A stretch of DNA of 64,000 nt from Blasia pusilla (Eukaryota; Marchantiophyta; Marchantiopsida; Blasiales). The stretch is taken from assembly GCA_050084515.1 (NCBI GenBank), contig CM114275.1, positions 13,640,001 to 13,704,000 on the forward strand, read 5' to 3'. This document shows, one piece after another, positions 23,860 to 35,203 of this stretch. The translations under genes were made by a program, and so were the position numbers. The notes under the pieces are model-generated. The model had not been told where the DNA came from and did not search any database. It worked only from the letters and a program-made list of their open reading frames with translations. Position 1 is the stretch's first letter, and each line of letters starts with the position of its first letter.

Positions 23860-24589
23860 AGCAGGTCATCCTTGACCTCTTAAGGTTATCCTCAAATATC
23901 CTCTAAGGTGCTCTACCAAAACTTGTCGATCAGTCCCTAAAGATGTGATAGTTGTCGTGCGCAAACATATCGCTACACAACATATATTGTTGTTATTGAA
24001 CACACACACAAATACACAAGATGCCATAAAAACTCATGGCATCTAAACATCGAGCACCAAAATATCTCCTATCGCCCTCCTAGTTAGTGGTTAGGTCCTT
24101 CTAACTCCAAATAGCCATATATCCCTACCTACCATAATGCACATCTATAGGATGCTAGGCGTAAAAAGAATGGGTGCTCATGTGCCCATTTTTAGTCGTC
24201 TTCTTCTTATCTATGTCACAAACACAAGTGTGGATCTATGACTACCTAGTCTCTACTCTATGTAAATCTTGTAGAGAACTAATAAAGAAACATAACTTGT
24301 GAAATACGACTCTCACATGCACACCACCATGGAGAATTTTTTTTTGCAATGAGAGAATGAGTGGAGGTTGGTCCCCTTCTCAATTATTTAGGGTATGTAC
24401 AAGAAACCCTAACCCTAATCCTAATTATAGCCTTAAGTTAGACTTACCGTGATTAACTAATCCTAGTTAAGATAATCGCACTTCACTAACTAACCAAGAT
24501 TAAGCTTCCCTACTTCGTGTGAGTACCAAATATAGCAGTTCGAGTGTTCGATCAGCTTGACCATAACTCAATCTTCAATAAATTTGTTA

Positions 24590-25860
24590 CATATCCATCC
24601 TCCCCGAAGAACCCTAGTGAGAGATAGCGTCAAATATGTCGTGTACCATACTCTTGAATATCCATCACACATTAACATAGTGATTGCACCACAGGAAAAT
24701 CCACACAACATTCAACACAAGCCTACAAGAACTATTGCTAAGCTTGGACCAAGTGTACCATCAATGTTAGGAAGGTGACATGGCGCACAACTACCCACAG
24801 GGTCCTTCCAAACCATACCATCGTGTCCTTCCAATAAAAGAACATCATATGGTAGTATATTGCGCAATTTTAAGATGGTGCGTCTTATGGTCACATCCAA
24901 CGCCTTTTTTGTGTAAAAAATGGGAAGGTCATGGATTTTTTTGATAGTTTATTTACAAAAGGCCCTATAAACTCTTCAATATTCTCCCTGTAGCCATCCA
25001 ATTGTTGTTGAATAGCACGTCATAAGCATCGTCTACTGCAAGTAGACATAGTCTCTTAGATGAAACCTCTAGATCGCCGGTCAATAATCACCTCCCCAAA
25101 TAGTCGCATGCTCAAAGTATCCCGATGTTGTGCAATCACCAAATTCTCAAAGGCCATGGGCGTTTGAGAACTTGGTGATTGCGTCGCTGAGTCTCTTCAA
25201 AATAACTCAACCCTCTAAAAACATGCTTGCATCCATACATCAAGGTCATCGAGGTTCAACACCTCACAAACATTGGAAAAAATGGTCGTAGGTAAATCAC
25301 GCTCTCAACCATAAATCAACAAATACGGTGAGAAAGACGTTAAGGATGCATGCCTAGTAAATTTATATCCCACCGCCAACCACGGAAACTGCAGGTCCCA
25401 ATCTTCTAGGTGATCTCTCTGAAAACATACTTGCGTAAATCTCTCTTCACAATCTACACAACTCTCTCCGCTAGTCCATCGGCCTCAAGATGATCTCGCG
25501 AAGTAGTGCCATGGTCGATTCATACAAGGCCTGAAGCTCTCCACAAAACAGTACCCTGGTCTGTCAACACCTCATCTCGTGACTCACCACTCGATCCACG
25601 AAGGCATATACTACTCCCTCACTCGCTTTTTCTCACAATGCAACCAACTCTGTCCACCTTGATAAATGCTCGATCATCACTAACACATAATGACCATGAT
25701 ACTCCGTCAAAGATAAAGGTCTTGCAAAATCCAAACTCCATCTATAGCCTTAATCCATAATCAAAAGTGGATACAATTGTGGAGTTAGAGCATTGAATGA
25801 TGGCCGACCTTGATCATACACCATGATTTTGGCAACAAACTTTTGAACGTCAGTTTATAT
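24590..25860 (-). pseudogene. Gypsy integrase core, C-terminal domain and PHD relic
   Basis: The minus strand near 25,570-25,545 reads VLTDQGT, the second catalytic Asp motif of retroviral-type integrase. About 100 bases on comes DHLEADGLAERVVQIVKRDL with the catalytic Glu. The C-terminal domain is at 24,900-24,712 (TIRRTILKLRNILP, then LLLEGHDG and CAPCHLPNIDGTLGPSLAIV), followed by CMLCGFSCGATTML, the first half of the PHD finger. It is interrupted in several places and would not be functional. Confidence 0.7.
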
Positions 25861-25925
25861 GCCTCGCCACCAGTCCTGTATCAAGATCAAGTTGTACGCC
25901 CACTTCATTCAAAGTGACTTAACTC

Positions 25926-27035
25926 CTCATGGGCATGCTGCACCAAACGAACTCTCTTCAAAGGATGAAGAAATACCCATACTCTATCATCTTGCCAAAC
26001 TCGTAACACATACATTCCCTCCGACTGGAACTGTCTGGCTTGTTGTCGGATCCGATCCCGCTCGCTAACACCCATTGTGCTTGCAATACTACAAGTACAC
26101 AACTACTCCAAGATTACTTCATCTTTTTGGATATCTAAACTACTTGTTGCCTTCTCATCAACCTTTGGATCTAAAGGCTCTCCATCAGACCTTGCCATCG
26201 AAGTCTTGCCACTCTAGCTCTTCATAGCCAACACGCCTAAATAGGTTGAGGCGTGCCATCTATGCACTATTTCCTCATCACTCCATGCCAACAAGCTCCA
26301 ATCCCATCTCACTGACTCGGACATGGGTTACAGCTCAAACCATCTATATCTTGGCTCATGGGCATGTTGCACCAAACGTGCTCTCTGTGAAGGATGAGGC
26401 AATACCCATACTCTACTATCTTCCCAAACTCATAACACATGTGCTCCCTCCTATCAGAACCTTCTTGCTCGTTGTAGGATCCAATCCCGCTCTCTAACAC
26501 CCATTCTACTTGTGACACTACAAGTGGGTAGCTACTCCAAGATTACTGCATCCTTATGGCTATCTCAACTACATGTTGCCTTCTCACTAGCTTTTGGATC
26601 TAAGGGCTCTCCATCATATCTTGCCATCGGAGTCTCTCCACTCTGGCTCTCCATAGCCAACAAGACCAAATAGGCTGACGCGTGCCATCCATGCACTATT
26701 TCCTCATCACTCCATGACAACAAGATCCAATCCCATCTCACTAACTCGGGCATGGGTTATAGCTCAAACCATCTATATCTTAGCACATGGGCATGCTGCA
26801 CCAAACGTGCTCTCTACGAAGGATGAGGCAATACCCATACTCTACCATCTTTCCAAACTCATAACACATGCGTTCCCTCCCATCGAAACGGTCTGGCTCA
26901 CTGTAGGATCCAATCCCGCTCTCTTATACCCATTGTGCTTGTAACACTACAAGTAGGTAGCTACTCCAAGTTAACTTCATCCTTGTGGCTATCTCAACTA
27001 CGTGTCGCTTCTCACCAGCCTTTGGATCTAATTTC
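25926..27035 (-). repeat. 429-bp tandem repeat, about 2.6 copies
   Basis: Three copies of a unit start at 25,926, 26,355 and 26,784 (CTCATGGGCATGYTGCACCA and close variants), both steps exactly 429 bp, i.e. 143 codons. The third is truncated near 27,035. On the minus strand the unit encodes the linker before integrase and the start of its zinc-binding domain (RVWVFLHPLKRVRLVQHAHE, with the first His pair). The spacing has been kept while individual bases diverged. Confidence 0.8.
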
Positions 27036-28880
27036 TCAAATTCGTTCACTTCTCTCGAGAGGTATTTTTGGCATTTCCCTCAAAGGCAAGTCTTGATCTC
27101 CACGTGTTTTACTTGTAGCCTCCACTTGTCTCTTGAAGGAGAGAAACCCATTTTCTATCTTAGTTGAACCTTCCATCATAATGAAGTTCACCAACTCCTT
27201 CTTCATAGGAACCTCATGAACCAATCTCACCTGCAACCACTTGCCTTTCACTAAGACACTCAACCTCAGGGGGTCACCTCAACTCCACCTCATATGCATC
27301 CAAGAACATGTTCCCCAAGACTCCTTATATCCCATCCATATTGCACACAACGAATTTCTCCTTCAACTCGAATACTTTGCATCCAAACATTAACCCCAAA
27401 ACTAACTCTAAGGTTTGGTGAGATTTGCCTTTAGCAAAGCCCACCCAAATCGAGACCAAATGGGCTCATATGTGTGAATAGTTGACAAACCCAACTCCTT
27501 CACTATCCTTGGAATTAAGAAGGAATGCAAAACACATGTATCAATGAGAAACATCACTTCGCAAGTAGCGATCGCGGATCTTAGGTACACCAAATTGGGT
27601 GTCCTCTTGGTGTCTTGATGGGAAATCTCTAGACTTCCTATCCACAAATTCTTAGCAGCAAACGCAATAATAATCCAATCACTAACCTTAAGCTTTGAAC
27701 ACCCTTTAGCCATGTGCCCAAGATTCACCATAGTTGTAGCAAGTCACTTTGGTGCTACCTGACTATTGAGTTCCACTCATTTTACTGTCGGGGTATGAGA
27801 CTCTCCTTGGTTGTGCTCACCCCCACTCCAAACCCTCTTGGATGCCCCTTTTTCTTCTATTACCTTCGAAAAACTTTTATGCTCAAAGGATCGTTGGACT
27901 TGGACCTCATCGATCGTCCCTTATCCGCTCCGCTAGTTTCATGATTTTTGTGCAAGTCTTTGGTAGCTACGTAATTCAAAAGAGGACCTTCCCCACACTT
28001 GGCTTAAGCCCACTAAAGAGGATGATATTCTTAGCAAACTCATCCATCCTAAGCAGCGAGTTAAATTTTGCACTTAACTCCCCACATATAAGTGCTAAGA
28101 GACCCGCTCTCCCTCAAATGCACAAATTCTATCCAATTTCACAAACTCCATCCCATCTAAAAAATCTTGGAACTCCAGAGTGAATCAGTAGCCAATCAAC
28201 ACCTTGAAATCCTCCCAACTCAAAGATGACTCATTGGCTAAATATTCCTCTTGATGAGTTGTCCACCAATCGAGCACATGATCCTTCATAAACGTAACCC
28301 CCAATATAATCTTATCCCGCTCGTATTCCTTTAGTAATATAGCTCCGAATTATTAAGGTACTCCTTTACCTTTCGAGACCACCCATTCTCATGAATAGTG
28401 TGGGCAAATTCATTTTACACAACTTCTTATTGGAACTAGAAGCTCTATCCAAATCAAGCTCATAAATTCACTTACTTTGGTGGATCATCTACTCCGACAT
28501 AATCTGCAGCAAGTCCATCATTAAGACATAGAATGCAGAGTCACTTGAGATTGGAGCTAACAGCCCCATGGAAGGATTTGCATTTGGGACATCCTCTTGT
28601 TTGGAGCTAGTCGGTACTTCGGGAGTCATAGTCTCCTTCATTTGCTCTTGGTCGAGCATCAATTCATTTCTCGTCTTTTGTCACTTATGACGATGCTTTG
28701 GTGATGATCCACTCATAATTGTCATCCTTATGACCTAGTCCATTCAGATCTCCTCCTCGTCTCTTCCATCCCTCCCCTAACGTCTAGGTCTCACTACTAC
28801 CTTGAGTTCTTCCCAAGGGTCTTGTACCTCCTACGATCTCCGATTCACGCTCACCAAATATTTTCTTTGATACCACTAGT
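27036..28880 (-). pseudogene. Gypsy gag and protease, decayed
   Basis: The minus strand from about 28,640 to 27,400 reads a broken gag polyprotein. Segments such as NLPTLFMRMGGLERVKEYLN and the following hydrophobic stretches resemble capsid-type gag. A nucleocapsid knuckle near 27,760-27,690 is split by a frameshift (CYNYG, then NLGHMAKGC). A protease-like segment follows at 27,560-27,460 (VMFLIDTCVLHSFLIPRIV, in place of the usual IDTGA-xx-FI). The boundary with the 429-bp repeats at 27,036 is abrupt, so this may be a different gypsy family joined by nesting or recombination. Confidence 0.55.
28865..28875 (-). other. Primer-binding site resembling tRNA-Met type
   Basis: The minus strand reads TGGTATCAAAG, close to the TGGTATCAGAG complement of the initiator tRNA-Met 3' end used by many plant retroelements. 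It sits upstream of the gag remnant on the same strand. The 5' LTR would then lie at coordinates above about 28,881; its outer end is not identified. Confidence 0.5.
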
Positions 28881-31490
28881 TGCGCCCTTACTCCTCTTAA
28901 ATGTCAATCTCAGATGTTGTGGAAGTGTACGTTCAATAGGTCACACTCACTCTACTGGTCTCCATCCAAGCACACTCTAATTATTCTTGGTTTGAGTCAA
29001 CAAGCCTTCCAACTTCCCCAGTTCTTGACTTGGACCATTCATCAAGGTTAACGGGTCCTAACTCTTCACTTCCCAACACGTGCAAGTCTTTATAGACTTG
29101 GGACAGACTTTCTAGATAGTCCAAGCACCTCAAATGACACCCGCATGCCTAGCGGTCCCAAATTTCTAATAGACCTTGCATGAGTCCGTAACAAAGACCC
29201 GAGAAATGAGTCACAAGTTGGAATCCAAGGGTGACCTTCAAAATCCACTCCCTTGAACTTGGCTTGGTGTTCACATCCCAACGCCAACCTCCCGATCCAT
29301 TTTGTGCCCTTGGTTTGTTCTGTGGCTCCCCAAAGTATAGTTTAGATCCCAAGCACCCTCTGAGATCCACCCGCCCCCTTATATATACTTTTGGGGTTCT
29401 TTGAACTTCCCCTACCTTTGAGAAAGTCCTCTTTGGTCGTTCCTTTTGGCCCTCAACCCAAATTTCCTTCAATCTTTGGGGATGCGTTTATCTGGTTCTT
29501 TTATGCATTGGAATTGGCTTGCCATAAGCTTTCAACACCTCCTTAATTGTCCCAAACGCACCTCCAATTTGGCCGTTATGACCTAAAATATAGTGAAACC
29601 CCAAACGCTAGTCAAGTTCCAATTTCGATTCTCATCCTCTTTGGCAACCCACTCTTATTAGACTCGACTCGTCTCAAGTCTTGGTTCACGTTTGGTCCAG
29701 AGTTCCTTAGTCCTAACCATAGAATGCGCATCCTTGCTTTTGTCTTGCATCTTATGTCTCCTTCTAAAGACTTCTCCTATACGCATCCATCCTAGTGTGA
29801 GCCTACTAGAGTCATAATATTTCACATTAACGCACGTTTGGTTATGAGGTTCGTGACATGCATGGATGGTTGAATATGGGTACACATGTTTATGACCATG
29901 TGGAGAAAGGATTCAAAACCATATTTTTTGTGAGGTCATGGTAGAAGATGTTGGCATCTTGAAGATGTGTTGGTTAATTACTCCTACTAGAGGTGGTGAA
30001 GGAAAAAGAAGGCCGTTGCCTGAGATTTATGGGTTTATGGTTGAAAATGCACAACGAGGATGGATCATTATTAGGGAAGTATTTTGAGAGGGTCGAATGC
30101 TTTCCATGTGCAACAATTAGTGACTCGCTACACAAAATCTTGCATCAAGGAGAAAAGAGAATGGATCACGTAGCCCTACTACAATATTTCCATGACTATA
30201 AAAACATTGAAAAAATCCATGGAGTGCCAAGTGTAGATTTAGGATGGTAGAAGGGGGGAGTTCAGAACATGTTCGTATTCTAGAGTCACTTGCATTTCGG
30301 ATCCAATTAAGATTAACTCCAACTTGTATCCTAAAAAAATGGAGGATATCAATCCACTATTTCTATTTGAATCTAGAAATATATTGAAGAGGAAAAAAAT
30401 ATCTAGGCCATTGGTGGAGAGGGCAAAATAATGGCATCAGATTGGGAGGATAACATGGAAGTCATCGCCACAAAAGATGTGTATTGTGGGAATGAAATAG
30501 GAAAACTATTTAGGTTAGGAAGAACAACGTGACTCAAGTGTTTTTAGGATATATGTTGTACACATATGTTTCTTTTCCATATGTTCGTATGATGAATTTT
30601 TTCATAGAGAGACAAGTGGAAAAAGGCATCCTCAAAGTGGCTTGTTTAGGAATCCACCAACAAATTTTCGTACCGCGGTACCTGCTAAATGAAATCTTCC
30701 TTCATACACAAGACTAGCTTTCAAGGAAGTAGGACCGAAACAACCGTACCCATGGTGGTTCCTTAGCTTTAGAAAGCCCATATTATGAAATTCCCAACCA
30801 TTCTGCCTCCTCCTTACATTGTTGCTTGAGTCTCTTATTCCTCAATTCCTCCCTTCTCTCTTGCTACTCTATGCGTGCCTTTCTTTGATCATTGGTAGTA
30901 CTTAACATGAAGAGCACCCCTTATCACACATCTTGCAATAAAGTAGATGCCACCTCTATTAATTTATACTTCTTCCTTGCTTCCCTCTTTTCATAAGGTC
31001 TAGTCCATTATTTTTGTGATTGCTATAACACTTCGATTGATAAGTTCTCGTGTGTATTATTGTTAAAGCCATCATCCCTCACCAATGTTGCCCACAAAGC
31101 TACTTCACTTAAAAATGCAGGGAGAAGTTGGAGGTTAGGGATGCATGTTGCCAAAGTGTCTTACTAATGGGCCAAGAGGATTTTCCCCATTTCTATGACT
31201 CTTTGGTGGGGCCATGACTCCTTGAAGATACTTCATATATGCACAATTTAGTTGTTTGACTAACTTACAATCTCCGTTGCAAATAGCAAAGTCTATGGCG
31301 CCTCTGCTAGTGGGGACCATGGGAAGCAAGTCATTATTGCAGATCCAAGGAAGAAAGACCTCGGTTTGATCCACCAAATTTGGAACGACTATATCACGAG
31401 AGTAAGAGAGTGCTAACTTTGATGATTTCAACATAAAATCTGATAGCGCTAACTTTCATATTGATTTGATATCAATTAAAAAAAATTCCT
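28881..31490. other. Probable 5' LTR of the antisense gypsy, then unassigned sequence
   Basis: The first several hundred bases next to the primer site are probably LTR, but no end was found. From about 29,880 to 30,780 plus-strand fragments (for example 29,993-30,250 and 30,529-30,717) look like a decayed coding region I cannot name. A minus-strand 99-codon ORF at 31,135-31,434 is also unassigned. Confidence 0.35.
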
Positions 31491-31499
31491 ATTGATTTT

Positions 31500-32640
31500 T
31501 TATATCAATAAATTTTCCTAAATTGCATCGATAGATGTCTCACCCGTCCATCATCTAATTGCCACCTTGGCCAATAAGAAACACTCTCCTCCCAAAAATC
31601 CAGAATGAAACCAAGGGGGTACAACACCGTACTCCCTACCAACACATCATGCAATTGTGTTCGTATTGTAATCGCCCAAGTGCGCACCATCCCACTATCG
31701 GTCTCATCCTCTGGCTAGAGTCTAACCACCAAGTCATGTCCAGTCATATATTGCGTGGGTGATAAACCCCCCTCATATATTGTCTCTTTCAGAGGTCTGC
31801 ATCTGAAAGAGACAATAGTCAATGTCACCTTTCTGTAACCCCAACGCCAAACACGCCGCCTTCTCTAACATCAAGGGTTGCGCTCCCAAATCAAGTTGGA
31901 CGCGATGTGGGTGGTTCACCGTACCTATGGGACTAACCAAGCAAAATGATCCTGCTCAATTTTTAACAACACCACACAGAGTGTGATCATGGCTTGCTCT
32001 ATTGCTGGCCTAGCTGGCATATCTACCAACTTCGCCATTGGAGCATGCCATGACTTTGAGGGTAGGTCTGCCACCTCCTAAAGAACCACCTCCGAATGAG
32101 AGGCAATCACCTCTCCACGCTCACACAACATGGCGTCCACCCATAATACCTCCGCTCATCCAAGTCCCATTGTTGCCAACTCCATGGTAGAAAAAAAAGG
32201 AGCCTGGCTTATCCTAGTGGCCACTTTCAACAACATGCTTGACAGTGGCTCCACCCAAGTTGGCATAGGAGTTGTCTCTCCAACTCCTCATGACGTTGAC
32301 GTACCTGTCCTACCCGTGCGCACTACTGGAAGTCAAGGCACCATCGATGGTGTGTGCATATGAAGTGCCTCTGACAATGTGAATGACTCGGCAACCGTGG
32401 TATGCCGCCCATCAATCCCCTCTTGTGGGTCAATCTCTACCTCACCTCTCAGTGGCTCGCTCACTCTAGTAGCACTCCAAATTACCACCAACTAGCCTCT
32501 ACCTAAGCCGCAATACACATAAATCTCAAGCCCGTATAATCCTCTCTCGTATCCTTATACGAGGTAGAGGTTGGAGCGACACTAGGTACTCTCGGAGCCT
32601 AGAGCCACACTAGGTCTAGAGCTACATCATCATCATGGCA
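31500..32640 (-). pseudogene. Retroelement gag/protease-like region of the methyltransferase-bearing family
   Basis: The minus strand starts near 32,640 with RIDQLEQRIGAM, a coiled-coil-like gag start. Around 31,900-31,840 it reads VQLDLGAQPLMLEKAACLAL, which looks like a retropepsin-type active-site segment with DLGA in place of D-S/T-G-A. At 31,690-31,505 it reads VLVGSTVLYPLGFILDFWEE, then WQLDDGRVRHL. The last segment recurs in the sense element at 48,890-49,000. Frameshifts and stops are frequent. Confidence 0.5.
31779..31816. repeat. Perfect 15-bp inverted repeat
   Basis: ATTGTCTCTTTCAGA (31,779-31,793) and its exact reverse complement (31,802-31,816) flank an 8-base loop, inside the protease-like region of the antisense retroelement. 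Confidence 0.85.
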
Positions 32641-32669
32641 CCAATCCTCTGCTCCAATTGATCGATGCG

Positions 32670-33180
32670 AGTTGTCACGTCTTTTAGGATAGATCGATGA
32701 GCTCTTATAGAGTGCCTTCGTAAGTAGTGGAGGACATGCTCAATAGGTCAAGGATGACCCACTGAGGCCCCGAGAAACCTGAGAGAGCAGGTTTCCCCTT
32801 TGTTTCGGCTCATTTGGAGCCATATTGAGGAACTTAATATTTTAGGTAAGTATCATTTTGAGTATATAATTGACTTAATATTTTTGGTAAGTGGTCCTTG
32901 ACCTCCTACATCAGGTCAAGAGCCAAGGAGGTGACTTGGGAGCATAGGTTACCATGGAGAGAGCTTGGGAGAGGGAAGGGGTATACGTCAAGGAGAGAGA
33001 GCTTGAGAGCTCATTCTCTCTTTGTTGAACCTCTTGGCATGAGGCGGCACAGCTATGGTCTTGCTTGCCTTGTGTGTGTAACCCAAGCCTCTCATTAGGA
33101 GAGTGGATTTGATTTGACATTGAGAGATACATGTGAGAACTATGGTGTTGTGAGAGATATTGGATCTTATTTTACAAAGA
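32670..33180 (+). mobile_element. Gypsy LTR fragment
   Basis: It matches the sense LTR at 1,085-1,580 (shared words include AGGATAGATCG, CTCATTTGGAGCCATAT, the TCATTCTCTCTTTGTTGAAC passage and TTGCTTGCCTTGTGTGTGTA) but lacks the first ~130 bases. It probably ends with TTATTTTACA near 33,174. It abuts an antisense internal region at 32,640, so the two are not one intact element. Confidence 0.65.
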
Positions 33181-35200
33181 GAGAATGAGTGAGAGAGAAA
33201 GCTTTATGGGGGAGCTTGCTCATCACTTTTTGGTTTTGCAGGTTGGGGATCGTATCCCCCATTTAGCGGTTCATGGGAGTGCTCATCGGAGCAAGAGCCG
33301 CTTACTTGTGATGTTTCCTTTACTGATTTTTCGTGTGGAAGAGTGGCGCGCGGAAGAGCTGCCCAATTCTTGATAGGGATTGAATATAGGGGAGGGTTGC
33401 CCCATGCTGGTGCTCTCGGGAGCACCATGTAGCTTGCTGATTTGTATTTTCACAGGTTTTACATTTTTTGGGGGAGAAATCAGCGCAAAACCGCTGCCAA
33501 ATTTTGTGTAGGAGAAAGAGACATTGGGCTTTACTATAGTCCCCGTCAATTTTTACTGGAATGTTTGATTCAAACTATTTTTTGACGCCGTCATACATCG
33601 TGAAGCTGTGCACATTGTGCAATAGACAGTGCAAAATTTGGAGTTGTGAGAAAAAAGTTATGGTCAATCTTGCAAAACTGCCATTGCTAGGCAAATTTTA
33701 GGGTTAAATTGTTCAAACCCTAAACCAGCCGCCACATCGGCGGCAGCCTTCACCGTCATAGTCACCATCAACCATCGCCATCAACCGTCAATGGTCAACC
33801 ATTACCGTCAACGGTCGGCTGTCACCATCAACGGTCAACCGTGTCACATCTGAGTAGCCGATAGGCCAAGATCTATCGTGGATGGGTTGTTGGAGCACCT
33901 CTCTTATATGTGTGTGAGATATGACTAGGGTGCTAGCGTTTGGATTCCTTGATAGCGCAGGTGGGACGAGGATTCTGGAAACTCTCCATTTCATGGGCTA
34001 TTGGATTTGAAAGTGTGATCCATCTCTTCACCATGTGTCTTGACGTATTCATTGCTCCATGGCTAAGGGTGAAAACCTACTTTTTATCGCTCCTTGGGGT
34101 TGTTCCTTTTATTGTTGCGTCGGGGCTAGGGTGAGTATGACCTAGTAGTTTTCTTGGCAAATGCCTTTCCTTAGTTCCTCGATTGTAGTCGCTTGATTTG
34201 ATGACCTGTGCTTACACATTGCTTTGAGTGTATGTTCCCGGATCCTTGTAATGGATATTGCTTGCGACTCCAAAGTTTTGACTGATCTGGTAAGGAGGAA
34301 AGACTATGGTTAAATCGCGAAGTATAGTTGAATTCCTTCCCCACACATCCAACAAAATCCAAACTAGCTAGTGAATCTATAGTTGGGACTAGGTTTGTAG
34401 TTCAAACCTGAACCATTTCATTATAAAAGTGCGCACTGCTTGATGATTTCATGTTAAAATTATATCCACTTGCCATAGATCGTGATCCAAAAATCCGACC
34501 AGATATACGGATTTGATTAACAGTAGGAGGAGACATAAGTGTCCAGTCATCTTATGCAGCAAGTGCAACTACACTCTCTTCTATTCTCTTGAGGTTGGCC
34601 TCCGATGCATGTTCAACACTAGCTTATCCTTGGATCTTCCAATAGAGATAAGTGCCCAATTGCAATTTGAACATACTCTGTTACTACTCCAAGACCCCTT
34701 GTTGCGGCTGATGAGGACAACACATGCCGCTTCACTAAAGAGGCAAAAATTTCCATTTCATTTCGTGCCCACAAAACATGCTCTGATTGTCTGACCTCCG
34801 TTTGAAATGTATTGGCCTAGGTTACTTTGATTTTGACTTTTGGGATTTCAGGCTCCCAGGGAGAACGCAACAGAATGCGGAGAAATTGATCATGTTAGTC
34901 GAGTTAGATGGGGTAGTTGGTGTAATTCCACACCTACCATGAGGCCCAATAGGGAGGAGCATACAGGTCTCTTCCCATTCATCTACTGCTACTCTATCTA
35001 CCATACAAGGCTCAACTCCTATATCTAAGTCACTCTCACACCCACAGACACATATTACACACATGCTAATAGATATGCCATTGATTCAAGCATCCTTTGA
35101 ATCAAAGTTGATGTCTATTGTTACAACCAAGTGTTGGAATGAAGAGTTTTTCAGATTAGGGAAATAGGTAGAGAAAAAAGGTTATAGTGAGCATAATTGG
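33181..35200. other. Unassigned
   Basis: Includes a GTCAAC/GGTCAACC-rich stretch at 33,740-33,840 with short imperfect repeats. Small ORFs on both strands have no recognisable domains. The left end of the following transposase element may lie here, but no terminal repeat was identified. Confidence 0.35.
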
Positions 35201-35203
35201 AAG

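Larger units (their letters stand above)
23860..27035 (-). mobile_element. Antisense gypsy remnant: LTR, PHD, integrase, tripled zinc-binding region
   Basis: Read on the minus strand from high to low coordinates: three tandem copies of the integrase N-terminal zinc-binding region (27,035-25,926), the integrase core (about 25,600-25,350), the C-terminal domain and PHD relic (24,900-24,560), the 3' untranslated segment (24,240-24,080) and a truncated LTR (24,077-23,860). Many frameshifts and stops. It is the same family as 1-1,733. Confidence 0.7.

Noticed and set aside
24404-24425. AAACCCTAACCCTAA resembling a telomeric repeat
   Set aside because: Only about two units inside decayed gypsy sequence; too short to be an interstitial telomere tract.
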